From: Anaerolineae bacterium
GTDB taxonomy: Bacteria > Chloroflexota > Anaerolineae > Anaerolineales > Villigracilaceae
Reading direction: 5' to 3'
NCBI GenBank assembly: GCA_030123675.1
Contig: JASJYH010000009.1
Location: 1 to 48,686, forward strand
DNA: 48,686 nt
Shown here: piece by piece, positions 16,489-25,580 of the stretch
Layout: every line of letters begins with the position of its first letter
Numbering within the stretch: the first letter of the stretch is position 1
Program-made: the position numbers and the translations under genes
The notes under the pieces: model-generated
Told to the model about the DNA's origin: nothing
The model's database searches: none
The model's input: only the letters and a program-made list of their open reading frames with translations

Positions 16489-17052
16489 CTAATCCAATTC
16501 TGGTTCGATTAATCCATATGCTCCATTTCGCCGGCGATAAAGAACTTTAATTTGATTATCATCTGCATCAAAGAATATAAAGAAATTATTATGTCCTAGT
16601 AAATTCATTTGCTCGATCGCCTCATCTTCATTCATTGGATAAATTCTAAATCTTTTCCTGCGAACAACAACTGGCTCTTCGTCGTCAAAATTTTCGATTT
16701 CCGGTCCGGGCGCAATATCAGCCGCCGAGCGACCATCTCCCCGCCCACGATAATGTTTTCCTTTAAATCGGTCGATTTGCCGGTGCAACTTTTCTATGGC
16801 GATATCAAAAGCAGAAATAATTTCATCGGAATGCTCTTCTGATCGAAGCAACAAGTGTTTTCCTCGAACTGTTATTTGAGCCACATGCCGATCAGATACA
16901 TTGCGAGCAGTCTCAATAAAAGATAGTTCAATTCGGGTTTCATCAATTGCCGGCAAGAACTTGTTAAGTTTATTGGATTTTGTTTTTATATAATCTCTGA
17001 TTTTATCGGTCACATCCATGTTACGGGCTTTAATTTCTAATTCAGGTGACAT
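16489..17052 (-). CDS. hpf: Ribosome hibernation promoting factor, long form
   Basis: A 187-residue protein with an N-terminal S30AE/RaiA domain (LEIKARNMDVTDKIRDYIKTK to about residue 100), an acidic linker, and the C-terminal dimerisation domain (VVRRKRFRIYPMNEDEAIEQ, then GHNNFFIFFDADD and NQIKVLYRRRNGAYGLIEP). The C-terminal domain marks the long type that alone makes 100S ribosome dimers. AGGAGG (17057-17062) precedes the ATG. A 13-bp hairpin sits immediately upstream, between comF and hpf (listed separately), and may control message processing or translation. Confidence 0.95.
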   Translation of the reverse strand: MSPELEIKARNMDVTDKIRDYIKTKSNKLNKFLPAIDETRIELSFIETARNVSDRHVAQITVRGKHLLLRSEEHSDEIISAFDIAIEKLHRQIDRFKGKHYRGRGDGRSAADIAPGPEIENFDDEEPVVVRRKRFRIYPMNEDEAIEQMNLLGHNNFFIFFDADDNQIKVLYRRRNGAYGLIEPELD

Positions 17053-17063
17053 AAAACCTCCTC

Positions 17064-17098
17064 GGAATTATTCAATAAAGGTCCCATTGAATAATTTC
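17064..17098 (-). promoter_or_regulatory. Hairpin in the hpf leader
   Basis: Inverted repeat, stem 17064-17076 with 17086-17098: 11 perfect AT-rich pairs, one G-U and one G-C, with a 9-nt loop. On the minus strand it starts within the comF stop codon region and ends 1 nt before the AGGAGG of hpf. No T-run follows, so it is better read as an RNA processing, stability or translation-control element than as a terminator. Confidence 0.5.
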
Positions 17099-17834
17099 AA
17101 CTATACTTTGGAGCCATTTTAATTGGTAGCGCGCGAGCGATGGTGACTGCGTAAACTTCGCGTGCGCCGTAAGATTTTAATGCTTCAGCAGCCGATGATA
17201 AGGTCGCTCCAGTTGTGGCTACATCATCCACCAACAAGACAGTACGATTCTCAATATTCTTCGTAAAGGCTTTGAAGGCACCTTTTACGTTATTATGCCT
17301 CTGGATCGCTGTTAATCCGACTTGCGTTCTAGTATCCCTGCATCGTATTAATGAATGAGGTTTGTAATCTAATTCAACTTGCATAGCCAAGGGCTTTGCG
17401 ATCATGCCAACTTGATTATATCCTCGCTCTTTCAATCGTCTTTTTCCCAATGGAACTGGAATTAAAATTTCAACAGGCCAAGCCAATTTCATTAAAAATC
17501 CTGTCATATGACGTGATATAGCCTCACCTAAACCGATATCACGACGATATTTCAATCGGTGCAAAGCTTTCTGAATTGGATGCGCAAAGGACGCCCAAGA
17601 TCGAAGCATCTTAAAAGCCGGAGGTTTATGTAAACATTTAACACACGTCCCAGCGTAAAACTGGGGTAGCCCGCATATATCACATACAGGCTTTGATAAT
17701 TCTTGAATTTTTTCTTGACAATCTACACACCAGCGAGTTCCTTCCATACTACAGCCCCCACAATCAGGTGGAAAAAGCCAATCAAGCCCGGCCCAAACGC
17801 CTTGATAATATTTAAATTTCCACTTTTCACTCAA
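17097..17834 (-). CDS. comF: ComF family phosphoribosyltransferase-like protein
   Basis: A 245-residue protein with an N-terminal double zinc ribbon (C25/C28, C36/C39, C51/C54, C64/C67) and a C-terminal type I phosphoribosyltransferase domain with the PRPP loop VLLVDDVATTGATL near residue 205. VPLGKRRLKERGYNQ is a ComF hallmark. ComF proteins take part in DNA uptake in competent bacteria; the domain also occurs in organisms of unproven competence. It lies just downstream of the Tad genes and upstream of hpf (44-nt gap), so it may share a transcript with either. Confidence 0.9.
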   Translation of the reverse strand: MSEKWKFKYYQGVWAGLDWLFPPDCGGCSMEGTRWCVDCQEKIQELSKPVCDICGLPQFYAGTCVKCLHKPPAFKMLRSWASFAHPIQKALHRLKYRRDIGLGEAISRHMTGFLMKLAWPVEILIPVPLGKRRLKERGYNQVGMIAKPLAMQVELDYKPHSLIRCRDTRTQVGLTAIQRHNNVKGAFKAFTKNIENRTVLLVDDVATTGATLSSAAEALKSYGAREVYAVTIARALPIKMAPKYS

Positions 17835-17890
17835 TGGATCCCCGGATTCTTACTTGATATATGCCTCATCAGAATCTATTTTAAACTGGG

Positions 17891-18859
17891 CTAGCCTCCT
17901 CCTATTGTATCTCCACCGAATGCACCCATGATTTGAAAGAGTGCTGGAACCATCAATATGATCATAATAGATGGGAATATTAAGAATGCCATTGGTAACA
18001 ACATTTTTATGGGTGCTTGGTGAGCCAACTCCTCGGCACGCTGTCTGCGCTTCATTCGCATTTGGTCAGATTGGATCCGTAAAACATTTGCCATACTAAC
18101 ACCTAGGATTTCGCTCTGAATAACTGCTGCAATAAAACTAGTCATTTCAGGAAGGCCCATTCGATCAGACATATCGCGTAAGGCTTCCCGCCTAGTTTTC
18201 CCTAACTGCATCTCTCGAATAGCACGAGAAAATCCAAGTGAGAGTTGGGTTTCCCATTTTTCAGCAACTTTTTTCATCGAGGCATCAAATCCTAATCCGG
18301 CTTCGACACATATCGTTAATAAATCCAAGGCATCTGGCATTGCTTTCCTTATTTCATTTTTCCGACTATTAATCTTCCCTTGGATCCAAAGCTGCGGAAA
18401 TGAAAAGCCAAGTGCTGTAAATAGTAAAACGGTTAGAATAACCGTCCCAGTTTTGGGTGTGCCTGGAGAAATCAGGAATACTATTCCGAGAAAACCACCA
18501 AACAGGGCAGCTAATACAAAGCGAGAAGCGAGAAATGCCGCAGCATCGATCCGAATAGGATTCCCCGCTAATTCCATTCTTAAATTAGTTTGCTCTAATA
18601 CCTTTTGCGGAGTAAATCGTGATGAAAACTCACCAATATTTCGCAAAAGGGGTATCAGTACTCTTTCACTCAGAGGTAGGGATAATTCCAACTCTTCTAA
18701 TGAGACCACTTCTCCCCGCTCTGTAAATTCTGCCAGTCGCGCAAACAAAGGGTCTTCCGAGTTTTGATCAGACTTAGCCGTTCTCAACCCCACTACAACT
18801 AACGCAATAGCTCCTATAACAATAAAAACCCCGACTCCGATCCAAATAAAAACAGGCAT
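17891..18859 (-). CDS. tadC: Tad pilus inner-membrane platform protein TadC
   Basis: A 322-residue T2SSF-domain protein: one N-terminal membrane segment, a variable region, paired hydrophobic segments at about 105-155, the T2SSF domain (KAMPDALDLLTICVEAGLGF through MRMKRRQRAEELAHQAPIK), and a C-terminal membrane segment ending in a Gly-rich tail. With TadB it forms the platform that couples the CpaF ATPase to pilin assembly. It starts 3 nt after tadB on the minus strand and is the last gene of the cluster. Confidence 0.92.
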   Translation of the reverse strand: MPVFIWIGVGVFIVIGAIALVVVGLRTAKSDQNSEDPLFARLAEFTERGEVVSLEELELSLPLSERVLIPLLRNIGEFSSRFTPQKVLEQTNLRMELAGNPIRIDAAAFLASRFVLAALFGGFLGIVFLISPGTPKTGTVILTVLLFTALGFSFPQLWIQGKINSRKNEIRKAMPDALDLLTICVEAGLGFDASMKKVAEKWETQLSLGFSRAIREMQLGKTRREALRDMSDRMGLPEMTSFIAAVIQSEILGVSMANVLRIQSDQMRMKRRQRAEELAHQAPIKMLLPMAFLIFPSIMIILMVPALFQIMGAFGGDTIGGG

Positions 18860-18862
18860 TTA

Positions 18863-19825
18863 TTACACCTCAATATCTGCTATTTTCATCATTACAAAGT
18901 ACCCAATAGTTATCATCACGACAATCAACCCGATCGCTCCCCATCCACATAATGGAGATGGGCCATCAAAAAAGGAGAGTAAATATTCACGGTTTAAAAA
19001 CCAAAGAATTAACGCTAATCCTAGCGGGATAAGTGATAACAATGTTCCAGATGCACGCACTTGCGCTGTCATTACCCGAATTTCACCTTTGATACGAACT
19101 CGTTCTCGAATTGTAAAAGAGATCGAATCTAAGATTTCAGCAAGGTTACCACCAACTTCGCGTTGGACGTTAATTGCAGTTATAGTAAAGTCCAGGTCAT
19201 CGCTCGGAATTCTCCTGAGCAAATTATCCAATGCGGCTTCCATTGTTATTCCAATTTGCATTTCTCGTACAACTCGCCGGAACTCAGAGCCAATTGGTGC
19301 TGGTAATTCCCTGCTGATGGCATCCATTGCTTGTGGTGTAGAATATCCAGCACGTAACCCATTAACCATCAAATTTAACATATCACCCAGTTGGTCATTA
19401 AATTTGTTTAACCGTTGACGTTGTTGAAACTTTATATAATAACGAGGCGCAAATGCCCCTAAAACAGCGCCTATTAAGAATGAGACCGGGTGCCAGCCAC
19501 CGAGAAAACCAAGAAAAACCGAACCACCAAAAATGGTTATTCCAAATAAAGATATATATTCAGCAGTTTTTAATTTTACATCTGCACGCGCAAGATCACG
19601 GGCAATACGATCTCCAAGTGATGATTTTTCTACCTTTTTATTTACCCAATCGGTAAGTGTTGAGGTTTCGCTATCAGATTCTTCAACAGAATTTGAATCA
19701 CCATCATCCAAGAATCGTTCTAGCCTTTCCTCTACTAAGCCCCGTTCGCTATTCATAGTTACTACAACCCCCACGATCAGTAACAAGAATGCCAATCCAC
19801 CACCAATATATAATATTAACGTCAT
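18863..19825 (-). CDS. tadB: Tad pilus inner-membrane platform protein TadB
   Basis: A 320-residue T2SSF-domain protein. It has an N-terminal membrane segment, an acidic linker (about 30-60), a membrane pair at about 92-125, then the T2SSF block (FNDQLGDMLNLMVNGLRAGYS, VVREMQIGITMEAAL, DFTITAINVQREVGGNLAEIL) and two C-terminal membrane segments. It partners with TadC and CpaF. It lies 24 nt downstream of cpaF in the same operon. Confidence 0.92.
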   Translation of the reverse strand: MTLILYIGGGLAFLLLIVGVVVTMNSERGLVEERLERFLDDGDSNSVEESDSETSTLTDWVNKKVEKSSLGDRIARDLARADVKLKTAEYISLFGITIFGGSVFLGFLGGWHPVSFLIGAVLGAFAPRYYIKFQQRQRLNKFNDQLGDMLNLMVNGLRAGYSTPQAMDAISRELPAPIGSEFRRVVREMQIGITMEAALDNLLRRIPSDDLDFTITAINVQREVGGNLAEILDSISFTIRERVRIKGEIRVMTAQVRASGTLLSLIPLGLALILWFLNREYLLSFFDGPSPLCGWGAIGLIVVMITIGYFVMMKIADIEV

Positions 19826-19849
19826 GATTACCTAGATAAGTTTATCATC

Positions 19850-21274
19850 CTAAATTCGTCTTCGTTCTCCGCCTATACCAAATATCGATGGTGGCAGCTT
19901 GATACCAAATTCTTCAAATTTATCCATGAATTTAGGTCTCAATCCGGTCGGCCTTATCTGACCGATTACTTTCCCCGCATCGATCCCGGTTTGTTCAAAG
20001 GTGAAGATATCTGTCATTGTTATAACATCGCCTTCCATTCCGTTTACTTCAGTAATAGAGACAACCTTACGAGTACCATCACGCATACGAGATTGCTGGA
20101 TGATTACATCAATAGCACTAGCTACCTGTTCTCGAATAGCTTTTACAGGTAAATCCATACCTGCCATTAAACACATTGTCTCGATTCGAGATAATGCATC
20201 ACGCGGAGAATTTGCGTGAGCAGTAGTCATTGATCCATCGTGACCGGTATTCATCGCTTGCAGCATATCCAATGTCTCACCGCCACGACATTCCCCTATT
20301 ATGATCCTATCTGGGCGCATTCTAAGGGAGTTGATTACCAAATCTCTTATTGATATTTCTCCTCGGCCTTCAATATTGGGTGGCCGAGATTCTAAAGTAA
20401 CAACGTGCTCTTGACGTAATTGGAGTTCTGCTGCGTTCTCAATTGTGAGAATCCGCTCATCGTCTGGGATAAATCCAGACATAACGTTTAGAAGGGTTGT
20501 TTTTCCAGAACCCGTACCGCCTGATATAAATATATTTAATCGTGATTCTACGCAGGCTTTCATAAATTGCATAGCTTCCATGGTTACCGACCCAAACTGG
20601 ATCAATTGTTCAACTGTTATGGGGTTTTTTGAAAATTTTCGAATTGTGAGGATTGGTCCAACTAAAGAAATGGGAGGTATTACAGCATTTACACGAGAAC
20701 CATCCTGTAATCGAGCATCAACATATGGACTAGATTCATCGATTCGTCGGCCTAATGGAGCTACTATCCGTTCTATGATACGCAATACATGGTCGTTATT
20801 CTCAAATGTAACCGGGACTCTATGAAGTTTCCCCTTTCGTTCAATATAAATATTTTTTGCCCCATTAACCATTATTTCTGTAATCGTGTCATCTTCGATG
20901 AGCGGTTGCAAAGGACCGAGGCCTAATATCTCAGCAGAAATTTGTTCGAAGAGCCGAGCACGTTCGGGTCGGGAAAGAACGATGTTTTCTTCTGAAAGTA
21001 TTTGCTCAAATAGTTCTTGTATTGTCCGTTTTACTTCTTCGGTTCTAGAGATGTCTATAGAGGGGTCAAGCTCGGCCAAAAGTTTATTTTGAACCCGGGT
21101 CTTTAAGTCAAAATAGGATCCAGCTTGAGGAGTTGTACTTGGTGCATTTGTTCGTCTTGTTTGCAGTGAAGACAAGCGTGAAGTATCTGATCCGCCCTCG
21201 GATTGGCCGTCACCATTTTCCTGAGAACCAGCCTCTAGGCCCTGGCCACTTTCAATTCGTTTGAGTAATGACAT
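19850..21274 (-). CDS. cpaF: Tad pilus assembly ATPase CpaF/TadA
   Basis: A 474-residue secretion ATPase of the type II/IV superfamily, CpaF branch. After a Ser/Gly-rich N-terminus (1-55) come the N-terminal domain (DTITEIMVNGAKNIYIERKG), Walker A GGTGSGKTT (252-260), the Asp box (DERILTIENAAELQL), RPDRIIIGECRGGE (Walker B region) and the His box GHDGSMTTAHANSP. It powers Flp pilus polymerisation or retraction from the cytoplasmic face. Located between cpaE and tadB; an intact, full-length gene. Confidence 0.95.
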   Translation of the reverse strand: MSLLKRIESGQGLEAGSQENGDGQSEGGSDTSRLSSLQTRRTNAPSTTPQAGSYFDLKTRVQNKLLAELDPSIDISRTEEVKRTIQELFEQILSEENIVLSRPERARLFEQISAEILGLGPLQPLIEDDTITEIMVNGAKNIYIERKGKLHRVPVTFENNDHVLRIIERIVAPLGRRIDESSPYVDARLQDGSRVNAVIPPISLVGPILTIRKFSKNPITVEQLIQFGSVTMEAMQFMKACVESRLNIFISGGTGSGKTTLLNVMSGFIPDDERILTIENAAELQLRQEHVVTLESRPPNIEGRGEISIRDLVINSLRMRPDRIIIGECRGGETLDMLQAMNTGHDGSMTTAHANSPRDALSRIETMCLMAGMDLPVKAIREQVASAIDVIIQQSRMRDGTRKVVSITEVNGMEGDVITMTDIFTFEQTGIDAGKVIGQIRPTGLRPKFMDKFEEFGIKLPPSIFGIGGERRRI

Positions 21275-21303
21275 ACTTTTCTCCTAAATATATTTACTTC
21301 AAA

Positions 21304-22536
21304 TTATTTCACCATTTCTGTTTCGTCTTTCTCGATTGATGTTAGGATATCGCGTACATTCTCGGCTAAAGACAAAATTCCCTTGCCGGAAGGTTGCGCT
21401 TTATTCTCGAGGATAAATGGAACTCCTCGATTTACAGCAGGTACTACAATCTTTTCATCAAGAGGAATTACAGCAGAAACAGGTAGTTTTAAATTATCAC
21501 CTACTCTGTCAGGAGTTATCGCAATTCGTTTGTCATACCGGTTCATTACAAACGATATTTTTTCACGATCAATTCCTAAAGTTTGGATTAAATCTAAGAA
21601 TAATCTGGCATTTTTAATAGAAGGTATATCCTGTGTGGTTACTAATACAATTACATCACTTTTGTCAATGGCGGTTAGTGTGATGTCTGTCAATAAAGAA
21701 CTAGTATCAATTAATACATAAGCATACATCTGTTTAAGGTAGTCAATTAACGCAGAAAAATTTTCGCCACTTACTTCTTCAGCATCTTCAGGTTTAGAAG
21801 GAGCAGCGAGAATGTTCAGACCGGATGGTTCGTGATTAATCATAACGTTTTGAACAGTTTCAGGATCAAGTTCATCTACACGTTTGGCAACATCAATAAT
21901 TGTGTTTTTTCCCTGCTCATTAATAAATATGGCTACATCACCAAATTGAAAATTTCCGTCTATTAGGGTAGCGCGTGTAACCTCATTATGCATTGTTATT
22001 GCTAAATTTACAGCAATCGTTGTACATCCAGTGCCACCCTTAGGGGAATAAATAGTAATTACCTTTCCATCTGTCAAGGATAAGCCAGCTGCAGCAGGGC
22101 CACCAGGCGTAACTGGCGTGGCATATCCTTGAGATCTTTTATTTCTTTCTTGTTGAGCAATTTGAGCAGCACGACGTATCGCTGTAATTAGTTCGTCTGC
22201 TACCGGTGGTTTAGTTAGAAAATCTCTCGCCCCTGCAAGCATAGCTCGGCGCATGTAATTTTGATCACCTTGAACCGATAATATAATAACTTGTACATGG
22301 GGTTGATTTTTAAGGATAGTTTCTGTTGCAGTGATGCCATCAATATCAGGCATATTAATATCCATTAATACGACATCAGGATCGTATTCTTTTGAGAGAT
22401 CAATGCCTTCTTGGCCTGATTTTGCCGCACCGACCACTTCAAAATCTGGTTCAAATTGAAGTAGTTTGCGAATGTTTTCGCGGGCTTCAGCAATATCATC
22501 AACAATGAGAACTCGGTTTTTCTCTCCTGCAACCAT
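21304..22536 (-). CDS. cpaE: TadZ/CpaE: receiver plus MinD/ParA-like ATPase
   Basis: A 410-residue protein with two domains. The N-terminal receiver (1-125) keeps the whole phosphorylation set: D13/D14, D59 (VVLMDINMPD), S87 and K109 (FLTKPP). The ParA/MinD-like ATPase follows from about 158, with the deviant P-loop KGGTGCTT (166-173), where the second P-loop Lys is Cys, as usual for the CpaE/TadZ group (often KGGVGATT). TadZ proteins localise the pilus machinery to a pole. An intact receiver means input from a kinase is possible; many TadZ receivers are degenerate. Cotranscribed with cpaB (27-nt gap). Confidence 0.9.
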   Translation of the reverse strand: MVAGEKNRVLIVDDIAEARENIRKLLQFEPDFEVVGAAKSGQEGIDLSKEYDPDVVLMDINMPDIDGITATETILKNQPHVQVIILSVQGDQNYMRRAMLAGARDFLTKPPVADELITAIRRAAQIAQQERNKRSQGYATPVTPGGPAAAGLSLTDGKVITIYSPKGGTGCTTIAVNLAITMHNEVTRATLIDGNFQFGDVAIFINEQGKNTIIDVAKRVDELDPETVQNVMINHEPSGLNILAAPSKPEDAEEVSGENFSALIDYLKQMYAYVLIDTSSLLTDITLTAIDKSDVIVLVTTQDIPSIKNARLFLDLIQTLGIDREKISFVMNRYDKRIAITPDRVGDNLKLPVSAVIPLDEKIVVPAVNRGVPFILENKAQPSGKGILSLAENVRDILTSIEKDETEMVK

Positions 22537-22562
22537 TATATGGTTCCTTTTTTTTCTACTTA

Positions 22563-23546
22563 CTAAGGTTTAATCGCATAAGGTAATTTCGCCGGAACAG
22601 GAATATTATATTGACTGAGCAGAAATTGCAATGTGGCTGCTTCCGTAGCGACACGAGAATTATCCGATGCACTTCTTAACGTCATCGTAATGTTTACGTT
22701 TGTGAAATTTAAATATGATAATGTTATTGCATCTTGAGGTGAGACGATCAGGGAAACAATATCCGGGATCGGCGGAGCTGCCGGTTCGCCTTCAACAGTT
22801 GTTGGCTGGTCCAAGTAAGATCCCATTTTCAGAACCACTGCATTTTGTACCAATATTTGGCACGCCGGCCGGGGCCTTTGCGATTCTGAAGGGATTACAT
22901 AAATCCCCTGTTGAAATGCGGATTCTACCTCCGTACGGCCCTGAGCTTGTTTAGACCCATCTAAACCTACTCCCAACGTCAAACCAGGTTGTTCGGCTGG
23001 AAGCACATTGGTTGGCGCTGTCAAAGGCGTTATCAAATTCGGGAGTTCAGTTTGATAAGAAGGATCTATATCTATGAAAAAGAAACATACACTAATATCG
23101 ACATGGGCACCATCCTGTATACCATAGGCCATTGATGCCAATCTCGATGTGGGAATGGCAATTGCTGTCATCCCGTTTGGAATTTGTGCGGCCCATGGAG
23201 GGCCGCCTTCAGCGAGGGTACCCGTCGAAACCATTGAGCTTGTTATGACTACACCCTGATCGAGCGGATATTTCGCGATTTTTCCCTCTAATTGTGCGCG
23301 TTGATTCTCAGCAAACATTACGCCAGTTAAATTTTCTTGGCGAATCGTTATTATGCCCAAATTTTCGTTAGTGATGACCGCTCCCTGCGGGATTGGTTGA
23401 CCTGCTATAAAAATATTTACATCTATCTGTACAGACTCTTCGGCTTGAGAAGTTGTATTAATAACAGTGTTAAAAATAATTACAACTACAACCAAGCCAA
23501 CGACTAATAGCAAAGCTAGAAATATGAAAATTCGTCCCCGACGCAT
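22563..23546 (-). CDS. cpaB: Flp pilus assembly protein CpaB/RcpC
   Basis: A 327-residue protein with one N-terminal membrane segment (residues 6-27), a SAF domain (VNIFIAGQPIPQGAVITNEN) and a C-terminal RcpC/CpaB region (ISVCFFFIDID to the end, including IVSLIVSPQDAITLSYL). It works on the outer face of the membrane in Flp pilus biogenesis. First gene of the Tad operon (cpaB-cpaE-cpaF-tadB-tadC). GAGGAG precedes the ATG; a TATAAT on the minus strand at 23595-23600 is a candidate -10 about 49 nt upstream, without a good -35. No Flp pilin, prepilin peptidase, secretin or pseudopilin gene is in the window. Confidence 0.88.
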   Translation of the reverse strand: MRRGRIFIFLALLLVVGLVVVVIIFNTVINTTSQAEESVQIDVNIFIAGQPIPQGAVITNENLGIITIRQENLTGVMFAENQRAQLEGKIAKYPLDQGVVITSSMVSTGTLAEGGPPWAAQIPNGMTAIAIPTSRLASMAYGIQDGAHVDISVCFFFIDIDPSYQTELPNLITPLTAPTNVLPAEQPGLTLGVGLDGSKQAQGRTEVESAFQQGIYVIPSESQRPRPACQILVQNAVVLKMGSYLDQPTTVEGEPAAPPIPDIVSLIVSPQDAITLSYLNFTNVNITMTLRSASDNSRVATEAATLQFLLSQYNIPVPAKLPYAIKP

Positions 23547-23682
23547 ATTGACTCCTCTTTATACCTGCAATTTGATTGTAACCTTATCACATCGATTATA
23601 CAGGATAAATGACAAAACCATGATTGGTACATAGGTAATAGGCAGGACCCCACATACTATGTTTTACCTGTGTGATGGATAA

Positions 23683-23707
23683 AAAGGGAAACCTTATTTT
23701 AGTAAGG
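23683..23707 (-). terminator. Weak terminator-like hairpin after the histidine kinase
   Basis: On the minus strand a 5-bp stem (23703-23707 with 23692-23696, loop CTAAAA) is followed by TTTCCCTTTTT. It lies 33 nt beyond the kinase stop. The stem is short, so termination would be partial at best. Confidence 0.35.
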
Positions 23708-23739
23708 CCATGTGATAAATAATAATTATTCTGGGAATT

Positions 23740-24798
23740 TTACACACTCCCAGCAGGCATCGAAAATGTAACACGTGTTCCTTTGCCAACTGTGCTATCA
23801 ATCTCAAATGTCCCTCCTAACATTTCAGTGCGCTCACGAATCAATTTGATACCCAAATATTTTGCCGGATCGAGTGTGTCAGTATCAAAGCCTCTCCCAT
23901 TGTCATCAACTGTAACTCGAATTAGCTCATCGGATAATTGCGTATTTAACTTGATTGTTGTTGCCTGACTATGGCGAGCCGCATTACCCATTAACTCTTG
24001 AATTGCACGGAATATCATTACTTCAAGATAAGATTCTAAGCGACGTTCATTGCCACTATTTGTAATTTGTACTTCAAGACCGGTTTGTTCCTTAAATGCA
24101 TCCGAATATCGATTGATAGTTGGGATCAACCCTAAGTCATCCAACATCATTGGTCGTAACTCAAATATAAAATTACGGACTTTTTGGAAAGTACCCATAG
24201 CTGATGATTTAAGATTATCAAGTTCCTCTTTTGCTTGCGCAAGATCAATATCAAATAAACGCATCGCAATTTCAGTTTGAAGAATAAAGTTAGAAAGTGC
24301 CTGAGCAGGTCCATCGTGCATTTGACGGGAGAGCCGTTGTCGCTCTGATTCTTGTGCATTTATCAGCATTTCAACACTTGCAAGGCCGCCATTACCAGCT
24401 GCTGCTTTGGGGCTGCCGTCCGCCGAACTTGAATTGCCACTTTGCATAAATTCTAGGGCAACTTTATAGCGTTCATAGTGGGTTTTATCGCTCTGTAACT
24501 TATCTAATTGCCCGCGCATAACGAACAGTCTTTGTTGGGCATCCAAAGCCGAATCATACGCCATCCGGATTTCTTCGATTGGCATCTCTTCTTTCTGACT
24601 ATTTACCTGTTGCAAATGGGATGTGATTGCTGCATTCCGTTGGGTTAACTTCTCAATTTCATTTTGACTTTGCTCTATCAACAATTTGGTATCGCGTAAG
24701 TCACGTTGGGTTTCAGCCAACTCGGCATTAATATCAAAAACCGCCTGCACCTTCATTTTCTGATTATTTTCTTGAGCATTTTCAGGTTCAGATGACAT
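23740..24798 (-). CDS. DegS-like soluble sensor histidine kinase
   Basis: A 352-residue HisKA_3/HPK7-type kinase without transmembrane segments. Residues 20-120 are a predicted coiled coil, then a Ser/Gly-rich linker, the dimerisation/phosphoacceptor helix ESERQRLSRQMHDGPAQAL (His161), FELRPMMLDDLGL, and the HATPase_c domain (N box QELMGNAARHSQA, DDNGRGFD, GLxG-like YLGIKLIRERTEMLGG). The coiled-coil cytosolic layout is that of DegS rather than of membrane NarX-type sensors. The cognate regulator gene lies 7 nt upstream (24806-25510). The Tad operon follows after about 190 nt, so control of pilus genes is plausible. Confidence 0.9.
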   Translation of the reverse strand: MSSEPENAQENNQKMKVQAVFDINAELAETQRDLRDTKLLIEQSQNEIEKLTQRNAAITSHLQQVNSQKEEMPIEEIRMAYDSALDAQQRLFVMRGQLDKLQSDKTHYERYKVALEFMQSGNSSSADGSPKAAAGNGGLASVEMLINAQESERQRLSRQMHDGPAQALSNFILQTEIAMRLFDIDLAQAKEELDNLKSSAMGTFQKVRNFIFELRPMMLDDLGLIPTINRYSDAFKEQTGLEVQITNSGNERRLESYLEVMIFRAIQELMGNAARHSQATTIKLNTQLSDELIRVTVDDNGRGFDTDTLDPAKYLGIKLIRERTEMLGGTFEIDSTVGKGTRVTFSMPAGSV

Positions 24799-24805
24799 AC
24801 CTGTA

Positions 24806-25510
24806 TTACTCCAGTGGTTTGTTTATATCAGTATCTTGCAACTTAACCCAACCCCGTTTTAATGCATAAACTACCGCCTGTGTGCGATCCTCCACACCAA
24901 ATTTACGCAAAATTGAGGTGACATGGTTTTTAACAGTTTGATGACTTATCCCAAGTAATCCAGCAATTTCCTTATTACTCATCCCTTTCACAACACAAGA
25001 CAGCACTTCCATCTCTCGATCAGATAAGGGATGATATGGACTTCCTGGCTCACTATAGGACCGCCTTGAGCCTTCCATTTGTGCTGACATCCAATCATCC
25101 AACTCACTCCTGGTAAGAACATTGCCACTCATCACATAATTTCCATTAACAACTTCGCGGATAACCCCTGCCAGCTTTTGCGGTTGAATATCTTTAGCAC
25201 AATAGGCAGCAGCTCCGGCGTGCGCGGCATGGAGTGCTTGTTCATTGTCATCATACCCGGTAAGCAGAAGAATGCGGGTGCGGAGTTTTTCTTGGGTTAC
25301 AAGATGTGTAATTTGTTGTCCATTTATATCAGGTAAATTTACATCTAATACCGCCACATCTGGGTCAAGATCTCGAATCAATTCCAATGCGTGTTTCCCA
25401 TCTGCAGCTTGACCAACCACTCGAAAACCTTGTTCGAAACTTAATGCATCTACAACACCCTGCCGAAACAGCGGATGATCATCTACGATGAGCAAAGTAA
25501 TATCATTCAT
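24806..25510 (-). CDS. NarL/LuxR-family response regulator
   Basis: A 234-residue protein. The receiver domain (1-120) has D10/D11, phosphoacceptor D56 (AVLDVNLPD), LLTGY and the Lys of AYCAKD. The C-terminal LuxR-type HTH (LSDREMEVLSCVVKGMSNKE through ISHQTVKNHVTSILRKFGV) has the usual recognition helix. It partners with the adjacent DegS-like kinase; together they resemble DegS/DegU. An extended -10 element lies about 32 nt upstream (25542-25550). Likely targets include the Tad operon next door (inference). Confidence 0.93.
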   Translation of the reverse strand: MNDITLLIVDDHPLFRQGVVDALSFEQGFRVVGQAADGKHALELIRDLDPDVAVLDVNLPDINGQQITHLVTQEKLRTRILLLTGYDDNEQALHAAHAGAAAYCAKDIQPQKLAGVIREVVNGNYVMSGNVLTRSELDDWMSAQMEGSRRSYSEPGSPYHPLSDREMEVLSCVVKGMSNKEIAGLLGISHQTVKNHVTSILRKFGVEDRTQAVVYALKRGWVKLQDTDINKPLE

Positions 25511-25541
25511 AATATCCCCAATAGCGGAATCTCCTTATAAA

Positions 25542-25550
25542 AGTATAGCA
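25542..25550 (-). promoter_or_regulatory. Extended -10 promoter for the response regulator/kinase pair
   Basis: On the minus strand TGCTATACT (TG at 25550-25549, TATACT at 25547-25542). It lies about 32 nt before the regulator ATG at 25510. No -35 is obvious, which an extended -10 can tolerate. Confidence 0.45.
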
Positions 25551-25580
25551 CAATAGAAAAACTTGCGATTCGTTTGCAAC

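Noticed and set aside
23595-23615. TTGTCA/TATAAT pair as a full promoter for cpaB
   Set aside because: The two boxes are only 9 nt apart, far from the 16-18 nt needed; only the -10 might be real.
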